Below are positions 1-6,343 of a stretch of 10,534 nucleotides of DNA, piece after piece. The translations under genes and the position numbers were made by a program. This DNA is from Anaerolineae bacterium. Lineage in GTDB: Bacteria; Chloroflexota; Anaerolineae; JACIWR01. Under the pieces are notes generated by a model that was given only the letters and a program-made list of their open reading frames with translations, had not been told where the DNA came from and ran no database searches. The stretch covers positions 1 to 10,534 of the forward strand of contig JAGGZG010000198.1 of the NCBI GenBank assembly GCA_021162125.1. The letters run 5' to 3'. The first letter of the stretch is position 1. Every line of letters begins with the position of its first letter.

Positions 1-857
1 ATGCCCTCGGTCTGGGCCACCAGGCGGATAGCCTCTCGCTCGGCATCGCCCATGATACCATATCCCTCACCCAGGTACTCGTCGCGGATGGTAATCTCCA
101 TCGGTGTGAAGGTGGAACGCAACCCCACGCGCGCTGCCGTTTTGGCCGCCAGACGGAGCACCGTTTCCCGCAGGACGGGCCTGGTCTTGTCCACGCTGAT
201 GCCCTCGATGCGCCCGCTGAAGCCAAAAGCTTTCGCGCCTACCACCAGCCCGGCCTGAGTGCCGCCGGAACTGGAGGCGAACACAATGCGCTGCACCTGC
301 AAGCTCCGCTCCGTCAACTGCTCCACCAGCTCGGCCAGGGCCGCTACGTATCCCGTCGCCCCGATGGCATTTGAAGCGCCGTAGGGGACGATGTAGGGCA
401 CCCGTCCGGCCATCCGCTCCTCTTCTGCCACCTCGGCCATCACGTCCTCGCGCTCGCGCCCCCTGGTCCAACGCACCTCGGCTCCTAGCAGGGTATCCAG
501 CAAGAGATTGCCGGTCCAGTCGTCCGGCGGCTCCCCGCTGAGGACGAGCACGGCGCGCAGGCCGAATTTGGCTGCGGCAGCGGCCGTCTGCCGGCAGTGA
601 TTGGACTGCGCCGCGCCCGTGGTGATCAGGGTAGTAGCCTGCTGGGCCAGGGCGTCGGCGACGAGGAACTCCAGTTTGCGGGTCTTATTGCCGCCCGTGG
701 CCAGGCCCGTTTGGTCGTCACGTTTGATGAACAGCCGGGGACCGCGCAGTGCCCTGCTCAGACGGGGCATCTCCTCCAGCGGGGTGGGCAGATGGGCAAT
801 CCCCACCCGTGGCAGGTGGCTGAGCATCGCTTTCACGTCAAGCCCGCGTTCCTCCAT
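1..857 (-). CDS. D-cysteine desulfhydrase / ACC deaminase family PLP enzyme (3' end outside window)
   Basis: Reading down from an ATG at 857 the frame stays open to the window edge (285 codons plus 2 bases), so the C terminus is missing. The protein is a fold-type II PLP enzyme. GGNKTRKLEF (residues 55-64) carries the expected Schiff-base lysine, K58. QSNHCRQT (84-91) is the substrate-side serine/asparagine loop. VPYGASNAIGATGY (157-170) and SSSGGTQAGL (195-204) are family hallmarks, the latter the phosphate-binding loop. The family releases ammonia from D-cysteine (giving pyruvate and H2S) or from 1-aminocyclopropane-1-carboxylate; the residues that separate the two lie partly in the missing C terminus, so substrate is left open. 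A purine-rich site (GGAGAGAGG) sits just upstream of the ATG. It lies downstream of the pyrophosphatase gene on the same strand, separated by 167 bp that contain a long hairpin, so it may have its own promoter. Cytoplasmic; no signal peptide seen. Confidence 0.88.
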   Translation of the reverse strand, partial: MEERGLDVKAMLSHLPRVGIAHLPTPLEEMPRLSRALRGPRLFIKRDDQTGLATGGNKTRKLEFLVADALAQQATTLITTGAAQSNHCRQTAAAAAKFGLRAVLVLSGEPPDDWTGNLLLDTLLGAEVRWTRGREREDVMAEVAEEERMAGRVPYIVPYGASNAIGATGYVAALAELVEQLTERSLQVQRIVFASSSGGTQAGLVVGAKAFGFSGRIEGISVDKTRPVLRETVLRLAAKTAARVGLRSTFTPMEITIRDEYLGEGYGIMGDAEREAIRLVAQTEG

Positions 858-932
858 CGTATCCTCTCTCCTTCAGTGCTATTTTACAGAACAAAGCTTT
901 AGTTTGAGTAGGGTATGGCCCTCACCCCCTGC

Positions 933-983
933 CCCCCTCTCCCGTTCGTCCTTCGTCCCTGCTCAGGACGACGGGAGAGGGGG
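933..983. repeat. GC-rich inverted repeat between PLP enzyme and pyrophosphatase genes
   Basis: The arms 933-952 and 965-983 pair over 19 bp with one bulged T (946) and a 12-base loop. The arms read CCCCCTCTCCCG... and ...CGGGAGAGGGGG. No T-run follows on either strand, so it is not a classical intrinsic terminator. It could still slow or end transcription coming from the pyrophosphatase gene, or be a copy of a dispersed intergenic palindrome. The flank on the left (GGCCCTCACCCCCTGCCC) has the look of the CCCTCACCCCC-type repeats scattered through many high-GC genomes; that resemblance is from memory. Confidence 0.7.
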
Positions 984-1024
984 AATTCCCCACGACAGGC
1001 CGTTGAAACAACCTGGACACAGCG

Positions 1025-3109
1025 CTAGAACACGTGGAATGCAGCGATGATCGGAGCGAACAGGGAAGACACCAGGGACATCACGGTAATGAGCGTGTTC
1101 AGGGAAGGGCCGGCCGTATCTTTGAACGGGTCGCCGACGGTATCGCCCACGATGCTGGCCTTGTGCGCGTCAGAGCCAGGGCCGCCGTACTCTCCTGATT
1201 CGATGAACTTCTTGGCGTTGTCCCACAGCCCGCCAGCGTTGGACATCAGCAGCGCGAAAATAACGCCGGTGAAGATACTCCCCCCCAGAAACCCACCCAG
1301 GGCCTCGGGGCCCAGAATGAAGCCCACCAGGATGGGGAAAACGACGGCCAGGAAGGCCGGTATCACCAGAGACATCAGTGCACCCTGAGCGGCCAGGTCC
1401 ACGCAGGTCGCATAGTCGGGCTTTTCGGTGCCCGCCAGGATGCCGGGACGTTCGTGGAATTGGCGGCGGATCTCCTCAATCATCTTGAAGGCATTGTTCG
1501 TGACCGATAGCATGGTCAGCGCGCTGAACAATGGCGGCGTCATCGCCCCTAGCAGTACGCCCACGATAACCATCGGATCTCGCAGGCTGATGGCCAGCTC
1601 CACTCCCCTCGTCTTCACTACCTCCGCGTAAGCTGCAAAGAGCGCCAGGACGGTAAGTGCAGCAGCGCTGATGGCGAAACCCTTGGTGATAGCTTTGGCC
1701 GTGTTACCGGCTGCATCGAGCACGTCGGCCGTGTCAATGACCTTCTGCGACATTCCAGCCATTTCGGCGATGCCTCGCGCGTTGTCCACGATGGGGCCGT
1801 AAGCGTCCGCGGAAACGATCATACCACTGACGGCTAACATCCCCACCGCGCTAATGCCCACGCCGTATATGCCGCTTATCCCAAAACGTTCTGCCAGATG
1901 ATAGGAGATCAGCGTCGCCAGGGCAATGCCGATGATCGAGGGAACGATGCTGACTAACCCATAGCTGAAGCCGGTGATGATGTTGATAGCCGATCCGGAG
2001 CTGGAGACACGGGCCGTCTCGAGCACCGGCCGGTGTTCCGAGGAGGTGAAGTAATCAGAAGTCAGGCCGATTACGACCCCGGTGACAAGCCCGGCCAGCG
2101 TAGCCCACAACACACCGATGTTATAGTTGCCCAGCAATACGATGGCCGTAGCCAGCACGCCGAAGATCACGCAGGTGAAGATCGTCCCTCTGTTGAGAGC
2201 CTGGCCCGGCTTGCCATCTTTGCCCACGCGCACGAGCTGGATACCGATGAGCGAGGCGACGATGCCCAGTGTACACAAGATCAGGGGGAACACGACATAT
2301 TTGATTTGCAGAGCAGAGTCACCTGCAAAGAGTGAGACACCCAGCAGCATGACGGCTACCGCACTGGCCACGTAACTGTCGAAAATGTCTGCTCCCATGC
2401 CAGCCACGTCGCCGACGTTATCACCAACGTTGTCGGCGACCACGGCCGGGTTGCGGGGGTCATCTTCCGGGATGCCGACCTCGATCTTGCCCACCAAATC
2501 GGCTGCAATGTCAGCCGTCTTGGTGTAGATCCCGCCACCCGCTTTGGCCAACAAGGCCAGTGTAGATGCCCCGAAGCTGAAGCCGAGGACGATCTCGGGG
2601 TCGCCGGTAATCAGGTAAATCGTGCTCATACCGATGACCGCCAGGCCAACCATGGCCAGGCCCATCACCGAGCCGGCATAGAAAGCCACTTTGAAAGCTT
2701 GATTGATACTCTCATTTGCCGCCGTCGCACTTCGCACATTAGCGGCCACGGCGACCGACATGCCCATGTACCCGGCCAGGGCAGAACATATCGCCCCAGC
2801 TACAAAAGCCAGGGCCGTCGTACCGCCGCGCAGCGGGTCAATATTTACCGCCTCCGTACCCAGATGCTCGATGTCAAAGCTGAACACAATGGCAATAATG
2901 ACCCCCAGCCCAACGGCGACGAGGGTGAGCGCCAGGTAGAGACGGCGCAGATAGGCCGTCGCCCCCTCCCGAATCCAGGAGGCTACCTCCTGAGCCCGTT
3001 CGGATCCGGCATCTTGCCGATGGACCCAACCGTATAGCCAGGCTGCTACTCCAACTGAAACGGCTCCCGCCAGGATAGTGATAAAAATCCAGATCTGAGA
3101 TGTTGGCAT
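1025..3109 (-). CDS. hppA: membrane-bound proton-translocating pyrophosphatase, K+-independent type
   Basis: This integral membrane enzyme hydrolyses pyrophosphate and pumps ions across the cytoplasmic membrane. It has 694 residues, normal for the family, and many hydrophobic helices. The PPi/Mg-binding motifs are present: GGGIYTKTADIAADLVGK (191-208), EDDPRNPAVVADNVGDNVGD (215-234), SADAYGPIVDNARGIAEM (433-450), and SDAHKASIVGDTVGDPFKDT (646-665). At the position that decides potassium dependence it reads GNTAKAITKG (468-477), with K472 and T475. K+-dependent members (for example plant enzymes) have Ala and Gly/Ala there, so this is predicted to be a K+-independent enzyme and hence an H+ rather than Na+ pump. 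The ATG at 3109 is preceded by GGAGGA nine bases upstream. It follows the 254-aa hypothetical gene by 48 bp on the same strand and may be co-transcribed with it. Confidence 0.97.
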   Translation of the reverse strand: MPTSQIWIFITILAGAVSVGVAAWLYGWVHRQDAGSERAQEVASWIREGATAYLRRLYLALTLVAVGLGVIIAIVFSFDIEHLGTEAVNIDPLRGGTTALAFVAGAICSALAGYMGMSVAVAANVRSATAANESINQAFKVAFYAGSVMGLAMVGLAVIGMSTIYLITGDPEIVLGFSFGASTLALLAKAGGGIYTKTADIAADLVGKIEVGIPEDDPRNPAVVADNVGDNVGDVAGMGADIFDSYVASAVAVMLLGVSLFAGDSALQIKYVVFPLILCTLGIVASLIGIQLVRVGKDGKPGQALNRGTIFTCVIFGVLATAIVLLGNYNIGVLWATLAGLVTGVVIGLTSDYFTSSEHRPVLETARVSSSGSAINIITGFSYGLVSIVPSIIGIALATLISYHLAERFGISGIYGVGISAVGMLAVSGMIVSADAYGPIVDNARGIAEMAGMSQKVIDTADVLDAAGNTAKAITKGFAISAAALTVLALFAAYAEVVKTRGVELAISLRDPMVIVGVLLGAMTPPLFSALTMLSVTNNAFKMIEEIRRQFHERPGILAGTEKPDYATCVDLAAQGALMSLVIPAFLAVVFPILVGFILGPEALGGFLGGSIFTGVIFALLMSNAGGLWDNAKKFIESGEYGGPGSDAHKASIVGDTVGDPFKDTAGPSLNTLITVMSLVSSLFAPIIAAFHVF

Positions 3110-3126
3110 TGCTGTTGTTCCTCCAA

Positions 3127-3132
3127 ATTATA
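3127..3132 (-). promoter_or_regulatory. possible -10 box (TATAAT) before hppA
   Basis: A perfect TATAAT on the minus strand lies in the 48-bp gap before hppA. No convincing -35 is found 16-18 bp upstream (CCGTTC at 17 bp). A start 6-7 bases downstream would fall inside the GGAGGA ribosome site, giving an almost leaderless message. It may be chance sequence, with hppA read from the promoter at 4000-4027. Confidence 0.25.
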
Positions 3133-3157
3133 AGGGATACGTGAAGCGTGAACGGTG

Positions 3158-3922
3158 TTACATGTTGGCAGAACGCCACCAGCGATAATGCTTGGCCCGC
3201 AATTCCTCCTGCGATGGCAGAGGAAAGTAAAGAAGCTGTTCTTTATTTCCCACGAAGATCCCATTTTTAATCATGCGGTACGGAAACGAGGCCGGATGGA
3301 TGCGGTCAACCATTTTAGTATGGACGGTCTTGGTGCTCAGGTCCACCAGACATTGACGCAGATGGTCAATGTTGGAGTAAGGCAGGTCTCGCACAGCGCC
3401 GTATTCAGGATCCTCGGCCAATTCGCCCAGCCGCAGCTCCACGAAACAAACCGCCGGTAGAGAGAGGAGACTGGTTGGACTTTTGACAATAAGCTCATAG
3501 AACTCGCGGGGGCCCAGCGTGCTGACTACACGGGGGTGCACGGGCGCGATCTCCTGGTAGAGGTGCAATTTCGCCGAGTTTTCGGGGATATTCTCGCTCG
3601 AGTCCAGACCCAGCACCCGCCCGTCCTGGGTTACGAGATAGAGCTTTTGAATGACGTCTAAGGGGACATGCTCCAACACGCGATAGACGGAGATGTAGAT
3701 GGAGCGTTTCGGGCTTCCGTCCTCGTGGGGCACGCAACGCCGGATGCCCTCTTCGATGCGGAAGAAATCGTGCCGGAAATCCGGATCAAGCTCAAAGAAG
3801 ATGGCTTGTCCGCGTGCCTTCTTCCTGGTCCCAACTGCATAGTAGACCCCGAATTCTTCGGGTGTCAACATGGAGGCAATCAGTGCTTCGGGTATCATTG
3901 ATAGATACAGGTGGATAGCCAC
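3158..3922 (-). CDS. conserved-looking hypothetical protein (254 aa)
   Basis: I do not recognise this protein. It begins at a GTG (3920-3922) preceded by AAGGGAGA; the ORF is long, uses codons like its neighbours and has an upstream promoter, so it is very likely real. The product is soluble, with no signal peptide or membrane helix evident. It starts MAIHLYLSMIPEALIASMLT, mixes hydrophobic beta-like stretches (SIYISVYRVL, KLYLVTQDGRVLGLD) with charged segments, and ends in an aromatic/basic tail (LRAKHYRWWRSANM). HPASFPYRMIKNGIFVGNKE near the C terminus is Gly/Pro-rich and could be a conserved core. No catalytic motif was found. It is the first gene of a possible minus-strand operon with hppA (48-bp gap) and is divergent from the threonine-synthase-like gene. 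No function is assigned. Confidence 0.8.
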   Translation of the reverse strand: MAIHLYLSMIPEALIASMLTPEEFGVYYAVGTRKKARGQAIFFELDPDFRHDFFRIEEGIRRCVPHEDGSPKRSIYISVYRVLEHVPLDVIQKLYLVTQDGRVLGLDSSENIPENSAKLHLYQEIAPVHPRVVSTLGPREFYELIVKSPTSLLSLPAVCFVELRLGELAEDPEYGAVRDLPYSNIDHLRQCLVDLSTKTVHTKMVDRIHPASFPYRMIKNGIFVGNKEQLLYFPLPSQEELRAKHYRWWRSANM

Positions 3923-3999
3923 GGTTCTTCTCCCTTCTTCTTTCTGGTCTGGTGACTGGTCGAAGTGCTCGCGTTTTCGTCCGCGACAATTTCGGATAC

Positions 4000-4027
4000 A
4001 TTATACCACACTTGTCCACACAGGCAA
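4000..4027 (-). promoter_or_regulatory. sigma70-type promoter for the minus-strand hypothetical gene (and possibly hppA)
   Basis: Read on the minus strand, TTGCCT (4022-4027) and a perfect TATAAT (4000-4005) are separated by 16 bp. TGG directly before the -10 makes an extended -10 (TGnTATAAT). Predicted start is near 3993, giving a leader of about 70 bases before the GTG at 3922. Confidence 0.65.
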
Positions 4028-4118
4028 CAACAGCGAGGGGCGCGTGGCGCATTTGGGACAAGCTCAGGTAGGGCAGGCTTGGAATCCGTGGGAGGGTCAC
4101 CATCGCCCCCCTCGCGTC

Positions 4119-4147
4119 TTGAGCTATCGGGGTATTTGTGCTATAAT
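4119..4147 (+). promoter_or_regulatory. sigma70-type promoter for the threonine-synthase-like/MazG gene
   Basis: TTGAGC (4119-4124) and TATAAT (4142-4147) are separated by exactly 17 bp, a near-consensus housekeeping promoter. Predicted start is near 4154, leaving a leader of about 33 bases before the ATG at 4187. It argues against the longer ORF reading that starts at 3965, because that start would lie upstream of the promoter. Confidence 0.75.
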
Positions 4148-4186
4148 TCTGCCCTGCGAGACATCCCACCAAACGAGAGAATAGAC

Positions 4187-5593
4187 ATGAACCTGCGATG
4201 TACGCTCTGCAATCGGACTTACCCCCTCGACACCCGACGGTGGCGTTGTGAATGCGGTGGCGCTTTCGACGTCGCCGGCTTGCCCGGTTTCGATCCGGCG
4301 ACCGTGGACTCTTCCGCTCCCGGTTTGTGGCGTTACCGGGCCACGCTGCCCCTGCCGGAGAATGCGACGCCGGTCACCCTGGGTGAGGTGACGACTCCGC
4401 TGGTGGAAGCCGAACTCGATGGATTGCGCTTCCATTGCAAGGTGGAGTACCTCTCACCCACCGGCTCTTTCAAGGACCGGGGCACGGCGGTGTTGGTCAG
4501 CGTCCTCCGCGCGCTGGGGGTGCAGAAGGTAGCGGAGGATTCGTCGGGTAATGCCGGAGCCAGTCTGGCCGCCTACACCGCGCGCGCCGGAATTGCCTGC
4601 ACGGTGTTCGTCCCGGCGCACGCTTCGCCGGCCAAGCAGGCGCAGATTGCCGCCTTCGGTGCGCAGTTGGTCCGTGTGCCTGGCCCCAGAGAGAACGCGG
4701 CCCGTGCGGTACAAGAGGCGGCCGCAGAGGGGGCATACTACGCCAGCCATTACTACAACCCTTTGGGTCTGGCCGGGCTGAGAACCATCGCCTACGAGCT
4801 GTGGGAGCAATTGGGCCGCCGCGTGCCCGACAACGTAGTCCTCCCGGCGGGCCACGGCACGCTGTTGTTGGGCATCTACCGTGGCTTCCGCGACCTGAAG
4901 CAAGCTGGTCTGATTACCCGCCTCCCGCGCCTGTTCGCAGTGCAGGCCCAACCGTGCGCACCGCTCCACGCCGCATTCATCCAGGGCAACGCGGAGCCGA
5001 TCATTGTTGAGGAAGGCGCAACTGTAGCCGAGGGCGTGCGCATCGCCCGGCCACTGCGCGGACAGGAGATTCTGGCCGCGGTTCGGGAGACCGGTGGGCA
5101 GGTGTTGGCTGTACCAGACGAGGAGACCCTGGCCGGCCGCGACGCTCTGGCCCAGCGTGGGCTGTACGTCGAGCCGACGTCCGCCGTGGCCATCGCTGCC
5201 CTGGCCCACTTGCGACCGGTCATCGGCGCGGACGAGATCACCGTCGTCCCGCTGACCGGCAGCGGCTTCAAAAGTCCGCTGCATCAGCCCCGCTTCCAGG
5301 AGGTGGTACGCGATTTTGTGCGGCAACACGGGCTACTTCACACTCCAGAGACCCATGCTTTGGACCTGGTTTCCGAGGTGGGCGAGGTGGCCAAAGAAGT
5401 GCTCAAGTCCACGGACTACGGGCAGCGTCCATTCGCTCCCACGCCTGAACTGGCGGATGAGTTGGGCGATGCCCTGTATGTCTTGGCTGCCCTGGCCGAT
5501 AGCTGCGGCGTTGATCTGGAGCAATCGCTGGAAGGAGTTTTGCACAAGTACGCGGCCCGCCTGGAGTCTACCGGGCACGCGGGTTCGGACTGA
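4187..5593 (+). CDS. threonine-synthase-like PLP enzyme fused to a C-terminal MazG-like domain
   Basis: The product has 468 residues and three parts. Residues 1-30 form a zinc ribbon (C5, C8, C21, C23) as in archaeal-type threonine/cysteate synthases. Residues 45-365 are a fold-type II PLP domain with SPTGSFKDRG (90-99, PLP lysine K96), EDSSGNAGAS (117-126), PAGHGTLL (220-227, phosphate loop) and VVPLTGSGFK (353-362). Residues 370-460 match MazG-like pyrophosphohydrolases, with SEVGE (396-400) and ADELGD (423-428) giving EXXE-X24-EXXD, the Mg-binding set, and a typical ending (VDLEQSLEGVLHKYAARLES). Threonine synthase converts O-phosphohomoserine to threonine; MazG-type domains cleave nucleoside triphosphates to monophosphate and PPi. 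The ATG at 4187 is chosen because the zinc ribbon starts there and a good promoter lies just before it; the in-frame extension to 3965 lacks homology. The ribosome site (GAGAGA) is weak. PLP substrate and the role of the fused domain are inferred. Confidence 0.9.
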   Translation: MNLRCTLCNRTYPLDTRRWRCECGGAFDVAGLPGFDPATVDSSAPGLWRYRATLPLPENATPVTLGEVTTPLVEAELDGLRFHCKVEYLSPTGSFKDRGTAVLVSVLRALGVQKVAEDSSGNAGASLAAYTARAGIACTVFVPAHASPAKQAQIAAFGAQLVRVPGPRENAARAVQEAAAEGAYYASHYYNPLGLAGLRTIAYELWEQLGRRVPDNVVLPAGHGTLLLGIYRGFRDLKQAGLITRLPRLFAVQAQPCAPLHAAFIQGNAEPIIVEEGATVAEGVRIARPLRGQEILAAVRETGGQVLAVPDEETLAGRDALAQRGLYVEPTSAVAIAALAHLRPVIGADEITVVPLTGSGFKSPLHQPRFQEVVRDFVRQHGLLHTPETHALDLVSEVGEVAKEVLKSTDYGQRPFAPTPELADELGDALYVLAALADSCGVDLEQSLEGVLHKYAARLESTGHAGSD

Positions 5594-5614
5594 GTAACCA
5601 TTACGGAGACGCCT

Positions 5615-5977
5615 ATGGACGAGTGGACAGAAGCACATCTGGACCTTTTGCAGAACATCGAGTTTGCCATCGCCGCAGTCTACCGTGACGATCCAGACCT
5701 GGAGGACTGGGATGCGTCCGAAGCGCTGAGCGCGGTGATCAAGCGCTACACCGCTGAGCGGCGAGGTCGGCCATTCCGTATGCCCACCCTCACCGAAAGA
5801 TCGCAGCGGGTTTTCAATACGATTGAGGAGATGCTCGCCATGCGCGATGATTTTGACACATCGGAAACGGCGGATGACCGGCTGCGGGCGCTCAAGGAAG
5901 TACGCGCTTCCGTCAGACGCCACAGTAAAATACATGGGCGGCGGGGGTATCTGGATTTCATCGTTAACTTCGTCTAG
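5615..5977 (+). CDS. small hypothetical protein (120 aa)
   Basis: The ATG lies 21 bp after the stop of the threonine-synthase-like gene, with CGGAGA upstream, so the two are probably co-transcribed. The protein is acidic at the N terminus (MDEWTEAHLDLLQNIEFAIA) and basic at the C terminus (VRASVRRHSKIHGRRGYLDF). It is predicted to be mostly helical and soluble, with no signal peptide or metal motif. The segment AIAAVYRDDPDLEDWDASEA followed by LSAVIKRYTAERRGRP has the feel of a conserved small family, but I cannot name it. Cys-free. No function is assigned; the operon position suggests only that it is made together with the PLP-MazG protein. Confidence 0.72.
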   Translation: MDEWTEAHLDLLQNIEFAIAAVYRDDPDLEDWDASEALSAVIKRYTAERRGRPFRMPTLTERSQRVFNTIEEMLAMRDDFDTSETADDRLRALKEVRASVRRHSKIHGRRGYLDFIVNFV

Positions 5978-5985
5978 AAAAGTAG

Positions 5986-6004
5986 GTCGGGCCCGCGGCC
6001 CGAC
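5986..6004. repeat. perfect 8-bp GC hairpin after the small hypothetical gene
   Basis: GTCGGGCC (5986-5993) and GGCCCGAC (5997-6004) pair perfectly around a 3-base loop, starting 8 bases after the stop codon. There is no T-run, so it is at best a Rho-independent-like pause or an RNA 3'-end stabiliser. It is the first of several hairpins filling this intergenic region. Confidence 0.6.
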
Positions 6005-6042
6005 GCGGACTGGTAGTCGTGGCTGCAGGGGCGCGGGTGGGC

Positions 6043-6079
6043 GTTGGGTTTCGGTTTAGCTTCAACTCAACCTACGGGC
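6043..6079. repeat. GTTGGGTTT...CAACCTACGGGC palindromic repeat, copy 1
   Basis: This 37-base element matches copy 2 (6183-6219) at 33 of 37 positions. Its arms GTTGGGT and ACTCAAC pair with one G-T wobble. The two copies are in the same orientation and 140 bp apart. Elements of this look are scattered in intergenic DNA of several phyla. Confidence 0.75.
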
Positions 6080-6094
6080 TAGGTGTAGATGGTA

Positions 6095-6142
6095 GCGTCG
6101 GGGCTTGCCCCCGACGCCCGCGTCGCCCGCAAGGGGTGACGC
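6095..6142. repeat. tandem pair of GC-rich hairpins
   Basis: Hairpin one (6095-6117) is a perfect 9-bp stem, GCGTCGGGG with CCCCGACGC, around loop CTTGC. Hairpin two (6120-6142) pairs GCGTCGCCC with GGGGTGACGC with a small internal defect around loop GCAA. An outer pairing of GTAGCGTC (6092-6099) with GACGCTAC (6138-6145) could alternatively enclose the whole. It sits between the two 37-base repeats, so the block looks like nested or clustered dispersed repeats rather than a gene. Confidence 0.7.
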
Positions 6143-6180
6143 TACGGCCAGGGGTCGGGAGCGAGAGACTCCGATAAAGC

Positions 6181-6219
6181 AGGTTGGGTTTCGGCTTTGC
6201 CTCAACCCAACCTACGGGC
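6181..6219. repeat. GTTGGGTTT...CAACCTACGGGC palindromic repeat, copy 2
   Basis: Here the stem is perfect for 10 bp (AGGTTGGGTT, 6181-6190, with AACCCAACCT, 6204-6213), then GGC pairs with GCC across a TTT loop. It shares 33 of 37 bases with copy 1. Confidence 0.78.
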
Positions 6220-6277
6220 GCCCGCCCGCCGCTACGCGTTTTGCACCACGAACTAGACTACAACAAGAAAGGAGGAC

Positions 6278-6334
6278 GAGGGGAGAGGCGGAAAATGGGG
6301 AAACGCGATTTCCCTCTTTTCCCTCATTCCCCTC
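6278..6334 (+). promoter_or_regulatory. long imperfect hairpin directly before the RNase III gene; candidate autoregulatory site
   Basis: Positions i and 12612-i pair in one unbroken register from 6278/6334 to 6303/6309 around loop CGCGA (6304-6308). Of 26 positions only three are mismatched (6286/6326, 6289/6323, 6296/6316), and a few are G-U wobbles in RNA. The 3' base of the stem is 9 bases before the RNase III ATG. Known rnc genes (E. coli) are autoregulated by RNase III cutting a stem in the mRNA leader. The length and position fit such a site here, but the function is inferred. It could also be a DNA palindrome of a mobile repeat. Confidence 0.6.
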
Positions 6335-6342
6335 ACGTTTGA
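6295..6342 (+). CDS. possible 15-residue leader peptide ORF coupled to RNase III
   Basis: An ATG at 6295 is preceded by GAGAGG at a 6-base spacing, with a further AGGAGG at 6270-6275. It opens 15 codons (MGKRDFPLFPHSPHV) ending in TGA at 6340-6342, one base before the RNase III ATG at 6344. The RNase III start itself has only pyrimidine-rich sequence upstream and no visible ribosome site, so translation could depend on coupling from this leader. The ORF lies inside the long hairpin. It is too short to be sure it is translated. Confidence 0.35.
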   Translation: MGKRDFPLFPHSPHV

Positions 6343-6343
6343 C

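Noticed and set aside
4033..4115. 8-bp inverted repeat GCGAGGGG / CCCCTCGC in the divergent promoter region as an operator
   Set aside because: The arms are 67 bases apart and of simple GC-rich composition; chance is the easier explanation.
3965..4186. N-terminal extension of the threonine-synthase-like ORF back to an ATG at 3965
   Set aside because: It would begin upstream of the best promoter (4119-4147), crosses the divergent region, and precedes the natural zinc-ribbon start MNLRCTLC.
4454..5329. 291-aa open frame on the minus strand opposite the PLP domain
   Set aside because: It is antisense to a clearly homologous domain, and its composition is what third-position GC bias produces; no motif seen.
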